Source: Enoplolaimus lenunculus (taxonomy: Eukaryota; Nematoda; Enoplea; Enoplida; Thoracostomopsidae). From it: a stretch of DNA of 64,000 nt. This document shows, piece after piece, positions 56,001 through 64,000 of this stretch. The stretch covers positions 1 through 64,000 of the forward strand of contig JASANG010001881.1 of assembly GCA_030248215.1 (NCBI GenBank). Reading direction: 5' to 3'. The first letter of the stretch is position 1, and each line of letters opens with the position of its first letter. Made by a program: the position numbers and the translations under genes. The notes beneath the pieces are model-generated. The model ran no database searches and was not told where the DNA came from. It saw only the letters and a list, made by a program, of their open reading frames with translations.

Positions 56001-58120
56001 ATCCTTTTTGGCCAGTAGTAAAATCTAAAATATATAGCAATATGCATATACATATAATATATATACATATATATTATGGCAAGCCAGCTTATAAGGCAAA
56101 CACTCCGGAGATGCATTTACTTTTGTCTTGAAATTTTTACCTCAAAAGTAAAAGCTGAAACATTTTTCAACAGCTTGCATATCTAAATTTTTGGTCGTGA
56201 AAATAGCCTACGTATAGAACACGGCCGGAACGTTTTCCTGCGGGGCTGTAATAGAGTCAGCTGAAGCTTTAAACTAACATTTTGCTTAGGCGTACGATTA
56301 GGTTTTGGCTGAGGAATATGCTAATCCTTACGCTTAGGGTAAGGCTTAGGAATAGGCTAAACCTTACGCTTTGACTTAGGCTTAGGAATAGGCTCATCCT
56401 TACGCTTTGGCTTAGGTTACGGTATGATTATACTACTGTTCCGCCCCTATTCTATACATAGGCCGTGAAAATTGTACTCAATAATCAAAGTTTTATGTTC
56501 AAAAACCTTAGCTTACCTGATCTGAGAAATTTAAAACTAAAGTAACATTCGCTATTAAAATATAAAAAAAATACCTGAAAATTCAGACTCCAATCCAGTC
56601 GATTCTGCGGATATCATTGCACCGGTGGGATTTGCGATTCCGGACAGATGCAAATCGGACGAATTGTGCGAAGATGCGTTTGGAAATTGTCGACTCAAAT
56701 TTGTGTCATATTTTGACGAGGTATGCACTGAAAAACAAAGAAAAAATATACATTTCTGCAATATTAAAAATGAACTGTGAACAATAAATTGTCTGCCAGC
56801 GACATAAATTTTCCAGTCCTTGAATATATTTTACGCTTAGGGTGGCACTATACTTGCCATGCGGTTCCGTGTGGTGACGTCCGTACGGTATTGTACGTGA
56901 GTAATTCGTGTACCTCGTTGTACGCTGACACACGGCGCCGGACGGAACCGGACATCATCAAAACTATGACGTCATCTTTAGGTGTCTAAATATTATATTC
57001 GAAACGCAATATTAATATGACACCCGGTATTACTGGTATTTTTCACTAAACACATTGGCTGGGTTTCTGAAACCTACTAAAGTCGTACTTAAGTGTGCAC
57101 TAAGCGTTTACTTTGGCAATTTGTTGCACCGATAGTGTGAATTACGGACGCAGCTTAAATGGTCAGACAACGATGCACTCAGGGTTCAATCCCACGGTGC
57201 AGGATTTAATTAATGACACAACGGCTGTTGTACAGTCACACGATTGTTAGGCTTAGGCTTAGGATTATGCTTTATGCCTAAATTTATGCCTTTGCTTAAG
57301 CTTTTAATGTAGCTGAAGCCTTAATCTTAATTATGGGGAACGAATACAAGAGCCAACGAAACTTCGGCCAATGTAAAGAACAAGGGCGGTACAGTATTAT
57401 AAGCATATTCCTAAGCCTAAGCCTAAGCCAAACAAAAACCATTAGACTAAAGCTTAAGCTTTCTCTTTTCTTCTCCCACAGAAAAACGTTCCGACCACTG
57501 ATCTTTCCAAGAAATGGGTTGGTCAAAACAACCGAAACTTACAATTTGTATCACAATACGCTGCCGGGATCGCTCCGGAAGCGGAAGTAGATGGCACAGC
57601 TGTAGATCCGTATATTGCAGTCCAGGGGACCGGCGAGTTAAAGTAGCACGAAGATGTTGCTTGCTGAATCGCAGATGGTATCCCAGATGGATCCGGACAG
57701 CCGCTAGGATCAGTATTACTGTGGTGTGTACCGTAGCCGGCTGTGGGTGGTTGTTGTATCCCAGATCCTCCTATCCCAGACTGGTTTGAGCCATTAGTAT
57801 TGCTTTGATTTGTACCGGTGGGAAAATTTGAAATCTGGGTCGGATCTGGAGTAGCACATTGTTGTTGTTGGTGGTGGTGGTGGAGTTGTTCCGGTTGTTG
57901 TCGACATAAATTAAGCAATCCCTGATAGTCCGAATGTGACAGTAGAGTATAATTGGGATTTGACGGATTACTGTAAACTAAGGGACCACTGGATTGCAGG
58001 GGGACTTGTTGTTGAGTTTGAGGCCCGGTTCGGATAGGAATTGATTGTGCCGCTGTTATGGGTGAGATTGACTCAGTGGGTCGTGGAGAACAACGAGTAG
58101 GTTGATGATCAATAGAATTT
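43863..58120 (-). CDS. eya: Eyes absent homologue (gene model, 13 exons, 5' end not found)
   Basis: Exons 58120-57543, 56727-56575, 56024-55955, 54392-54301, 51425-51129, 50617-50543, 49995-49850, 49182-49093, 48302-48244, 46497-46193, 45399-45270, 44619-44498 and 44044-43863 join in phase at every junction, giving 765 residues. Residues 1-420 are Pro/Ser/Thr/Gln/Tyr-rich, like the transactivation region of EYA; residues from about 440 form the EYA domain, a HAD-fold Tyr phosphatase and SIX-binding module. Seen: VFIWDLDET (Asp448/Asp450), [74 protein letters not shown] and [20 protein letters not shown]. The usual GDGxEEE is GHGREEE (His729). In other animals EYA is a nuclear co-activator with SIX proteins. 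The open phase at 58120 shows that at least one earlier coding exon exists. Confidence 0.95.
44498..44619 (-). CDS. eya: EYA exon: [10 protein letters not shown] segment
   Basis: Acceptor ATTTCAG; donor GTCG|GTAGGT. It encodes [20 protein letters not shown] then [19 protein letters not shown], matching the [32 protein letters not shown] block. Confidence 0.92.
45270..45399 (-). CDS. eya: EYA exon: helical segment of EYA domain
   Basis: Acceptor TTTTCAG; donor TCAAG|GTTAGT. It encodes [20 protein letters not shown] then [12 protein letters not shown], matching the LRAEIEALTDSW region of EYA. Confidence 0.9.
46193..46497 (-). CDS. eya: EYA exon: [15 protein letters not shown] segment with insertion
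   Basis: Acceptor TTTTCAG; donor GGAA|GTAAGC. It starts GYNFNADGF, then a Ser/Thr/Gly/Pro-rich insertion of about 40 residues not usual in EYA, then [20 protein letters not shown] and [11 protein letters not shown], which are diagnostic. Confidence 0.93.
46600..48165. repeat. 30-bp satellite filling an EYA intron
   Basis: Basic unit TTCAACTGAAACCGGTCCGA plus ATTTAAAAAG (30 bp). Variants alternate to give 60-bp dimers and a roughly 120-bp higher-order unit over 46800-47800. A different 121-bp unit (with TTAAATTGGAAACCGGTT) repeats at 47880-48165. Most units hold the palindrome ACCGGT. The intron spans 46498-48243, so about nine-tenths of it is satellite. Confidence 0.96.
48244..48302 (-). CDS. 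eya: EYA exon: DQVHIEDL segment
   Basis: Acceptor TTTTTTACAG and donor TTGAG|GTAAGC. It encodes [19 protein letters not shown], almost identical to the same segment in other EYA proteins. The 30-bp satellite array begins about 80 bases past its donor. Confidence 0.93.
48666..48857. mobile_element. Telomere-hexamer element, type II, perfect TSD, in EYA intron
   Basis: Termini GGCCCATGTATAGAACAGGG and CCCTGTTCTATACATGGGCT, flanked by CCGTTTCC at 48658-48665 and 48858-48865. Confidence 0.92.
49093..49182 (-). CDS. eya: EYA exon: divergent helical segment
   Basis: Ninety bases, phase 0 to 0, between TTTTAG and CTCCAG|GTAAAC. Encodes [20 protein letters not shown] then [10 protein letters not shown]. 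It aligns in position and length with the segment around GLRMEEMIFNLAD-HFFFNDLE, but only the DP start, the Gly and Met, and the HFFF ending are kept. Confidence 0.8.
49400..49560. repeat. Dispersed repeat, shared with 22060-22225
   Basis: Same ordered words (GACCAATCACG, CCAAAATACGTATGT, AGCTTTAATCATATAGAT). Confidence 0.5.
49850..49995 (-). CDS. eya: EYA exon: catalytic WDLDET motif
   Basis: Acceptor TTTTAG and donor GGAAAG|GTAAGT. A basic linker (KGKKRKSRD) leads into [20 protein letters not shown] and NSHAQRFGK, the start of the EYA domain. The first Asp of DLDET is the nucleophile in characterised EYA enzymes and is present. A G-rich, hAT-like repeat begins within about ten bases of the donor. 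Confidence 0.95.
50215..50400. mobile_element. CG-rich MITE in EYA intron
   Basis: Termini AGAATGGCGTTATACCTTCG and GCAAGTATAACGTCACCCTA; interior of CCGTCCGGCGCCGTCC-like words. Confidence 0.72.
50543..50617 (-). CDS. eya: EYA exon: linker before EYA domain
   Basis: Acceptor TTTTCAG and donor AAAA|GTACGT. It encodes [20 protein letters not shown] then ATAKK, in phase with both neighbours. Confidence 0.75.
51129..51425 (-). CDS. eya: EYA exon: Tyr/Thr-rich N-terminal region
   Basis: Acceptor TTTTCAG and donor TCTG|GTAAGT. It includes [20 protein letters not shown], like the Tyr-rich stretches of EYA transactivation regions, and a Thr/Ala run. Confidence 0.87.
51542..52054. mobile_element. 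PIF/Harbinger-like MITE with internal palindromes, in EYA intron
   Basis: TIRs TGCGGGGTTCACGTTACCGA and TTGGTAACGTGAACCCTGCA, flanked by TTA at 51539-51541 and 52055-52057. The palindrome ACCCATATGGGT or its half recurs about six times inside. Confidence 0.85.
52055..53752. other. Large EYA intron sequence, no further exon recognised
   Basis: AT-rich with short frames on both strands; GGAACAGGAACAGGAAC-like words near 53285; TAAA tetranucleotide tract at about 53618-53640. Confidence 0.4.
53761..54137. mobile_element. hAT-like element, perfect 8-bp TSD, with mariner-like fragment
   Basis: TIRs CAGTGGCGGATCCAGGATC and CGTGGATCCGCCATTG, flanked by GCTGAGCG at 53753-53760 and 54138-54145. From 53832 it holds a truncated copy of the mariner-like MITE of 10071-10509 (CTGTAGTGACCCAAATAAG). 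Confidence 0.9.
54301..54392 (-). CDS. eya: EYA exon: N-terminal region
   Basis: Acceptor CTTTAAG preceded by a (TTG)n tract; donor TACG|GTAAGT. It encodes [20 protein letters not shown] then [10 protein letters not shown], the Tyr/Ser/Gly style of EYA N-termini. Confidence 0.78.
54478..54755. mobile_element. Telomere-hexamer element, type II
   Basis: CGTATAGAACAGGACCGGAA at left; decayed right end ATCTCTGTGCTATGGTCC; CCTAAG blocks separated by CGTAAGGATGAGCTTATTC-like spacers. Confidence 0.72.
54850..55020. repeat. hAT-like GTAGCCAG-family repeat
   Basis: AACCTTGCTTGTAAGTCATC and GATGAGCTGGCTATAGGCC match the family of 20023-20183. Confidence 0.55.
55607..55682 (+). other. tRNA-derived sequence
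   Basis: A-box-like TGGCGCAGTGGT and B-box-like GAGTTCGATCC at tRNA spacing, but no convincing acceptor stem. Probably SINE- or pseudogene-derived. Confidence 0.5.
55955..56024 (-). CDS. eya: EYA exon: short N-terminal region exon
   Basis: Seventy bases between TTTTAG and CAGG|GTGAGT, encoding [20 protein letters not shown] then YYTG. Found by exon phase and splice sites; too short for an ORF search. Confidence 0.75.
56205..56464. mobile_element. Telomere-hexamer element, type II, perfect TSD, in EYA intron
   Basis: Termini AGCCTACGTATAGAACACGG and CTATTCTATACATAGGCC, flanked by GTGAAAAT at 56197-56204 and 56465-56472. GGCTTAGGAATAGGCTCATC-type spacers. Confidence 0.9.
56575..56727 (-). CDS. 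eya: EYA exon: N-terminal region
   Basis: Acceptor TTTTTCAG and donor TCAG|GTATTT, in phase with both neighbours. Ser/Asn-rich ([20 protein letters not shown]), part of the variable transactivation region. Confidence 0.82.
56837..56970. mobile_element. CG-rich MITE in EYA intron
   Basis: CTTAGGGTGGCACTATACTT at left, interior GGCGCCGGACGGAACCGG; right terminus indistinct. Confidence 0.6.
57366..57533. mobile_element. Telomere-hexamer element, type I, overlapping an EYA splice donor
   Basis: Left terminus GGCCAATGTAAAGAACAAGG; right terminus altered (GATCTTTCCAAGAAATGGGT). Flanks GAAACTTC (57358-57365) and GAAACTTA (57534-57541); the second spans the donor GTAAGT of the exon ending at 57543. 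Confidence 0.78.
57543..58120 (-). CDS. eya: EYA exon: N-terminal transactivation region
   Basis: Acceptor ATTTTCCAG and donor AATT|GTAAGT. The 192 codons are Pro/Ser/Thr/Gln-rich, with a His run followed by a Gln run (HHHHQQQQ). The first base completes a codon begun upstream, so this is not the first coding exon. The donor lies inside the target-site duplication of a telomere-hexamer element. Confidence 0.85.
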
Positions 58121-58396
58121 CTGGAAAATACAAACAGTTATCGGAGGTATACGGTATTCTCCAAAATTTAAAGTTAAACATTAGGCTTAGCCTTATGCTT
58201 TAGACTTGACAAGTTTAGCTAATGGCTAGAAAAAGCCAGCTTAGTATGGGCGTCCTTAGGCATAGGTAAGCCTAGTGCTAATCCCTAAGCCCATGACTAT
58301 ATATCTCGGTACATGTCAATGGTAAAGTGTAAAGCAAAAAGATTGCTATAATTGCCATACATGTGCACATATACCGGAACGTGAAATTGTTGCAAT

Positions 58397-58468
58397 GACC
58401 TCGCTGTATAGCGGTAGAATGCTTGGCTCGAGTGCAACAGGGCCGAGGTTCAATTCCCGACGTGGTCC
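58397..58468 (+). other. tRNA-derived sequence
   Basis: GACCTCG and CGTGGTC pair at six of seven positions as an acceptor stem; B box GGTTCAATTCC. The anticodon and T stems do not pair well, so probably a tRNA pseudogene or SINE head. Confidence 0.55.
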
Positions 58469-58654
58469 TTAACTTTGGGCAAAACTTCAAACAGGGATCG
58501 TGCCAACCGTTTAGTTCCAACAATATATACTTGGGTGGAAAGTGCGCAAAAGTTCAATTATTTCTTCCGAAACTAAAACGTTGAAAGCCTTCCCATACCT
58601 CAAGGTTCAAAAGGAGCCAGACTGAGATCAAAGGAGCGGTCTATGTCAAAAAAC

Positions 58655-61335
58655 GAAGGACGAAATAGTACTATAAGCATATTCCTAAGCCTAAACCTAA
58701 GCGTAGGAATGAGCATATGCGTAAGCCTAATCCTAAGCCTAAGCCTAAACCTAAGCGTAGGAATGAGCATATGCGTAAGCCTAATCCTAAACCTAAGCCT
58801 AAACCTATGCGTAGGAATGAGCATATTTCTAAACCTAAGCCTAAACCTAAGCGTAGGAATGAGCATATGCCTAAGCCTTAACCTAAGCGTAGGAATGAGC
58901 ATATGCCTAAGCGTAAGCGTAGGAATGAGCATATGCCTAAGCGTAAGCGTAGGAATGAGCATATTTCTAAACCTAAGCCTAAACCTATGCGTAGGAATGA
59001 GCATATTTCTAAACCTAAGCCTAAACCTAAGCGTAGGAATGAGCATATGCCTAAGCCTTAACCTAAGCGTAGGAATGAGCATATTTCTAAACCTAAGCCT
59101 AAACCTAAGCGTAGGAATGAGCATATGCCTAAGCCTTAACCTAAGCGTAGGAATGAGCATATGCCTAAGCCTAAGCGTAGGAATGAGCATATGCCTAAGC
59201 GTAAGCGTAGGAATGAGCATATTTCTAAACCTAAGCCTAAACCTATGCGTACGAATGAGCATATTTCTAAACCTAAGCCTAAACCTAAGCGTAGGAATGA
59301 GCATATGCCTAAGCCTTAACCTAAGCGTAGGAATGAGCATATTTCTAAACCTAAGCCTAAACCTAAGCGTAGGAATGAGCATATGCCTAAACCTAAGCGT
59401 AGGAATGAGCATATTCCTAAACCTAAGCCTAAACCTAAGCGTAGGAATGAGCATATGCTTAAGCCTAAGCCTAAACTTAAGCGTAGGAATGAGCATATGC
59501 CTAAGCCTAAGCCTAAGCGTAGGAATGAGCATATGCCTAAACCTAAGCGTAGGAATGAGCATATGCCTAAGCCTAAGCCTAAGCGTAGGAATGAGCATAT
59601 GCCTAAGCCTTAACCTAAGCGTAGGAATGAGCATATGCCTAAGCCTAAGCGTAGGAATGAGCATATTCCTAAACCTAAGCCTAAACCTAAGCGTAGGAAT
59701 GAGCATATGCTTAAGCCTAAGCCTAAACTTAAGCGTAGGAATGAGCATATGCTTAAGCCTAAGCCTAAACCTAAGCGTAGGAATGAGCATATGCCTAAAC
59801 CTAAGCGTAGGAATGAGCATATTCCTAAACCTAAGCCTAAACCTAAGCGTAGGAATGAGCATATGCCTAAGCCTAAGCCTAAACCTAAGCGTAGGAATGA
59901 GCATATGCCTAAGCCTAAGCGTAGGAATGAGCATATGCCTAAGCCTAAACCTAAGCGTAGGAATGAGCATATGCCTAAGCCTAAGCCTAAACCTATGCGT
60001 AGGAATGAGCATATTTCTAAACCTAAGCCTAAACCTAAGCGTAGGAATGAGCATATGCCTAAGCCTTAACCTAAGCGTAGGAATGAGCATATGCCTAAGC
60101 CTAAGCGTAGGAATGAGCATATGCCTAAGCGTAAGCGTAGGAATGAGCATATTTCTAAACCTAAGCCTAAACCTATGCGTAGGAATGAGCATATTTCTAA
60201 ACCTAAGCCTAAACCTAAGCGTAGGAATGAGCATATGCCTAAGCCTTAACCTAAGCGTAGGAATGAGCATATTTCTAAACCTAAGCCTAAACCTAAGCGT
60301 AGGAATGAGCATATGCCTAAGCCTTAACCTAAGCGTAGGAATGAGCATATGCCTAAGCCTAAGCGTAGGAATGAGCATATTCCTAAACCTAAGCCTAAAC
60401 CTAAGCGTAGGAATGAGCATATGCTTAAGCCTAAGCCTAAACCTAAGCGTAGGAATGAGCATATGCCTAAGCCTAAGCCTAAACCTAAGCGTAGGAATGA
60501 GCATATGCCTAAACCTAAGCGTAGGAATGAGCATATTCCTAAACCTAAGCCTAAACCTAAGCGTAGGAATGAGCATATGCCTAAGCCTAAGCCTAAACCT
60601 AAGCGTAGGAATGAGCATATGCCTAAGCCTAAGCGTAGGAATGAGCATATGCCTAAGCCTAAACCTAAGCGTAGGAATGAGCATATGCCTAAGCCTAAGC
60701 CTAAACCTAAGCGTAGGAATGAGCATATTCCTAAACCTAAGCCTAAACCTAAGCGTAGGAATGAGCATATACCTAAGCCTTAACCTAAGTGTAGGAATGA
60801 GCATATGCCTAAGCCTAAGCGTAGGAATGAGCATATGCCTAAGCCTTAACCTAAGCGTAGGAATGAGCATATGACTAAGCCTTAACCTAAGCGTAGGAAT
60901 GAGCATATGCCTAAGCCTAAGCGTAGGAATGAGCATATTCCTAAACCTAAGCCTAAACCTAAGCGTAGGAATGAGCATATGCCTAAGCCTAAGCCTAAAC
61001 CTAAGCGTAGGAATGAGCATATTTCTAAACCTAAGCCTAAACCTAAGCGTAGGAATGAGCATATGCCCAAGCCTAAGCGTAGGAATGAGCATATGCCTAA
61101 GCCTTAACCTAAGCGTAGGAATGAGCATATGCCTAAGCCTTAACCTAAGCGTAGGAATGAGCATATGCCTAAGCCTAAGCGTAGGAATGAGCATATGCCT
61201 AAGCCTAAGCCTAAACCTAAGCGTAGGAATGAGCATATGCCTAAACCTAAGCCTAAACCTAAGCGTAGGAATGAGCATATTTCTAAACCTAAACCTAAGC
61301 CTAAACCAAAGCCTATGTCTAAGCCAAGCAAAAAT
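58655..61335. repeat. 2.7-kb telomere-hexamer array with 18-bp spacers
   Basis: Runs of CCTAAG and CCTAAA (one to four) alternate with CGTAGGAATGAGCATATG or its CATATT variant. Every part is a multiple of 6 bp, so frames of 743 and 929 codons stay open on opposite strands without being genes. Flanking DNA looks like a decayed type I element (AGTACTATAAGCATATTCC left; AAGCCAAGCAAAAATG right) lacking both TIRs. Confidence 0.95.
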
Positions 61336-61339
61336 GAAT

Positions 61340-62240
61340 GTCAAATTTGACTGTTGGCCGAATGGGATACGGGCCCAATGTGGGTACACAATTCCAGAGG
61401 CGGGCGAAACCTTGGGGGTGATGCGTTTAATAGAGATTAATGAGCGTGACGCAGTGTAATGCTCTCAAACACAATGAATTCAAAATTGCACCAAACAAAT
61501 CAATTTGACCTGCAGAAATCGTTCCACTCCATACAACGTGGGGGATACAGGAAGTTCGAACCAGTTCGACCCCACTCAGAAACATTGACTTAAGCTTGAC
61601 ACGAACCTATGCGTTAATATTCCGGGGTAAAAAAATTTCTCACTCGCTTCCGCCGACATTTTTTGAAGTCAGTACCGTCTGGTATGAAATTATAATCAAG
61701 TAACGGTCCACGACCCCACGTGTCACAATTGATTCTACGTCAAGGAACGCGAAGCCTTCTTATACGATTAACAAGTGTGACACACCCCTTTGTTTTTGAC
61801 TTTGTCATTTAAACAGCACCCTCGCTTGGTTAAATGCCCTGAGGGTCGTTAGCAAAATGGCCAACGATTATCATCTGTTAAATGTGAAAATAAAATTTGA
61901 AAATTAAAATTCCGGTCTGTCAAATCAGATTTGAAATTACACTTGAAGTATAAAAACAAGCTCGTTTGAGGGTCGTTGGGATTGTCAATTTCACAAGCGG
62001 ACGGTATTCACATCAAAAACGTCAGGCCACAATTGTTTCCCACGACCCTGGACAGGATTTTATATCGGAACAAGATTAAAGTTTCCCACGACCCTGGATA
62101 GGATTTTATATCGGAACATGATTAAAGTTCAATATCCATGCGCAGATTTCAAAGTCACCCGATTTGTGATTTTCTTTATACCATAAAAACTGTTTTCGAC
62201 AATTGGACATATTTAACATCTTGCTGCGATTACGTTTCTG
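61340..62240. other. No gene recognised
   Basis: Unique-looking AT-rich DNA; TTTCCCACGACCCTGGA with ATAGGATTTTATATCGGAAC occurs twice in tandem near 62035-62130. Confidence 0.45.
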
Positions 62241-62425
62241 GGCCCTTGTAAAGATCAGGGGCGAAACGTTTTTGCGTGGGACTAAAAAAGAGTAGGCTTA
62301 AGCTTTAGACTAATTCTTGCTTGGCTTATGCTTAGGCTTAGACTTAGGGATAAACTGCTTAGGCTTAGGCTTAGGCTTAGGAATATTCTTATAATACTGT
62401 TCCGGCCCTTTTCTTTACATTGGCC
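62241..62425. mobile_element. Telomere-hexamer element, type I
   Basis: Termini GGCCCTTGTAAAGATCAGGG and CCTTTTCTTTACATTGGCC; flanks CGTTTCTG and CCTGTCTG agree at six of eight positions. Confidence 0.78.
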
Positions 62426-64000
62426 CCTGTCTGGACAAGTAAAGTACGTTTTTCACAAACTGAACCAGAATACAAATATTCAAACTAACAATTTCAATTC
62501 AGTAAACATGCACGTTTGTGCGACTCAATCACTTTCATCAGTACTCATATTTACATGCTACATCCGGTCAATATCCGGTTTCGGAAAAACTCAATATCCG
62601 GCAAATTTATATCCGGTCGTATCCTGGCTAGAAGCTCAACTTTATCGGACGCAATATTTCAATACATGGTTTGTTTCGTTAAGCATCGGTAAAGTGCGTT
62701 TTACACCTCTCATCAACCATTATACACCCATTAAAACACGACACGAAAAGCTAAAACAATTTTTTCGCCGCGCCAGCCACGGTAACAATTTCCTACCCAC
62801 CGTTGTGCCCTCGCAAGTTGATTGTCACCGGCCCCCTCTGACCCGTCAGGTTTAACACCATAAATGCACCTTAAAATGTGTTGCCGAAAAATTGCAACTG
62901 CAGTCATATGCATCGACTGCAGATCAACTTTTGTTATAAACCGGCACAAAATAATTGTACCTCGTTTATCTTTGTCAAAAATGTTTATCTGTTCAGGGGT
63001 GACCATCTCCTGCGATTCTGCAATCACTGTCGTACCCAAGGAATTTAGACTGACTGGGTAGACTGACTGGGAGTCGGAAGCGGACCAAAACGACTAAAAT
63101 ATTAGTGCATAAGATACAATTGGCAAAACGATAAACGATGCTTCAATGTGATACTGTCTTGTTTAGGGGTCTCAGCCAATTTAGGCTCTTAATCTTAGTA
63201 TTAACCCCCTGTCACAAATCGGTATCGGACAATTTATGGGTTTAAAAGCGGCCGTTGGCAAAGCTTTAAAGGTTGTAAATGGTTCAAAATGTACGACAGT
63301 CCAAATTGTGTGTTTTTTCAAAACGGATTCATATCAGGTGTGACATTTTATCAACGACGACTACAATGCATAATGTCAAACCTGGAAACGCAAATATACC
63401 GTAGATACAGAAGCCGATCCAAAAAATTGTGACGGGGGTGGGCGGGCTGACAAATGTTATAAATCGTGAAAATTGTATGGTAGGGATCTTATCATTTTAT
63501 CACCAAAAAATTTTCGAAGGGCGAAATATTGTAACGTAGGCTCTTTACAATTTTATCACAAAAAATTCCGCAGGAAAAATTGGCAAAGATTTCCGTTATT
63601 AGCCAGTAAACGGTCGTTGCTATCAAGTTAAGCCTTCGCAGGGTCACACCTACCGACGCTCCAAGTACGACATATGACCCTTCTAGGGTAAAATGGCGCG
63701 GGCTTGCTACAGCCCTGGCTAAACCGATATATTGTCTGATTGAAAGAACCTTTTCGCCTTTGGAACAATTCAGGTTAACCATTGCGTTATTATCGCTTAT
63801 TTGGCGTCTCACTCGCATCGTTCGTGAGTTTCCTTTGGCCATATTATACCCGTATGTATGTGCCCCTGTTTTATAAATAAGCTATTGCGTTCCTGGTTGA
63901 TACCGTACAAGGGGGTCCCATCCTATGGACGCGGAAGGACGTTAGTGGATCCAGAGAACAAGGGAGGGGGTACGCCCCCATTTTTGTGATAAAACGGTAT
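62426..64000. other. No gene confirmed; possible upstream EYA region
   Basis: A minus-strand frame at 62970-63040 (MVTPEQINIFDKDKRG before GAG|GTACAA) resembles a short exon, but its phase does not fit the EYA exon at 58120. hAT-like G-rich repeats (CAAATGTTATAAATCGTGAA) lie at about 63410-63575 and 63945-64000. Confidence 0.35.

Noticed and set aside
57366-57533. The whole EYA intron as an introner-type insertion
   Set aside because: The element covers only a part of the roughly 815-base intron and does not supply the acceptor.
58397-58468. Functional tRNA gene
   Set aside because: The acceptor stem pairs but the anticodon and T stems do not, so it is better called tRNA-derived.
58655-61335. 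CRISPR-like regular repeat and spacer pattern
   Set aside because: Spacers are identical, not unique, repeats are 6-mers, and the genome is eukaryotic with spliced genes.
58655-61335. Chromosome end (true telomere)
   Set aside because: Genes and unique DNA lie on both sides and the units are impure with regular spacers, so it is interstitial.
58600-61389. Frames of 929 codons (minus) and 743 codons (plus) in the hexamer array
   Set aside because: Every repeat part is a multiple of 6 bp, so frames stay open on both strands by arithmetic. The peptides are trivial repeats with no independent gene signal.
62731-63039. First coding exon of EYA
   Set aside because: The candidate donor leaves one base, but the exon at 58120 needs two, and the residues are not EYA-like.

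Overview
The window is AT-rich metazoan DNA with spliced genes, all on the minus strand, embedded in a dense mosaic of small non-autonomous DNA transposons. Two facts point to a nematode. The hexamer TTAGGC (CCTAAG on the plus strand), which is the nematode telomere repeat, is the core of the commonest repeat family. The ion-channel gene is also most like the nematode ACC/LGC class of anion channels. This placement is an inference; no species can be named from the sequence.

Two host genes can be reconstructed exon by exon. (1) A Cys-loop ligand-gated chloride channel lies at 18,673-11,407 (minus): six exons, about 777 codons, with the Cys loop, M1-M4, a PAR anion-selectivity motif and a long cytoplasmic loop. 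A second pair of exons at 35,157-32,639 encodes a paralogous signal/ligand-binding N-terminus. It ends in the same splice phase but has no recognisable downstream exons of its own, so it is either an alternative 5' cassette of the same gene or a truncated duplicate. (2) An Eyes absent (EYA) homologue lies at 58,120-43,863 (minus): thirteen exons, 765 codons, 5' end not found. It keeps the WDLDET catalytic motif, but the C-terminal GDG motif reads GHG, so a metal-binding Asp appears replaced by His.

Layout: 1-11,400 is a transposon mosaic with one unidentified exon-like ORF near 3.4-3.6 kb. 11.4-18.7 kb holds the channel gene, whose introns carry miniature elements. 18.7-32.6 kb is a mosaic with no recognised exon. 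32.6-35.2 kb holds the alternative channel exons. 35.2-43.8 kb is a mosaic. 43.9-58.1 kb is EYA, with one intron made almost wholly of a 30-bp satellite. 58.6-61.3 kb is a 2.7-kb telomere-like array. 61.3-64 kb is a mosaic.

The most distinctive content is a family of TIR elements in three terminal subfamilies. They make 8-bp target-site duplications, and all carry internal TTAGGC-type arrays of variable length. Other families include PIF/Harbinger-like (3-bp TTA/TAA), Tc1/mariner-like (TA), hAT-like (8 bp) and a piggyBac-like (TTAA) element carrying a tRNA-like module. Several insertions lie within about 10 nt of 5' splice sites. No retroviral or other capsid-bearing element was recognised.
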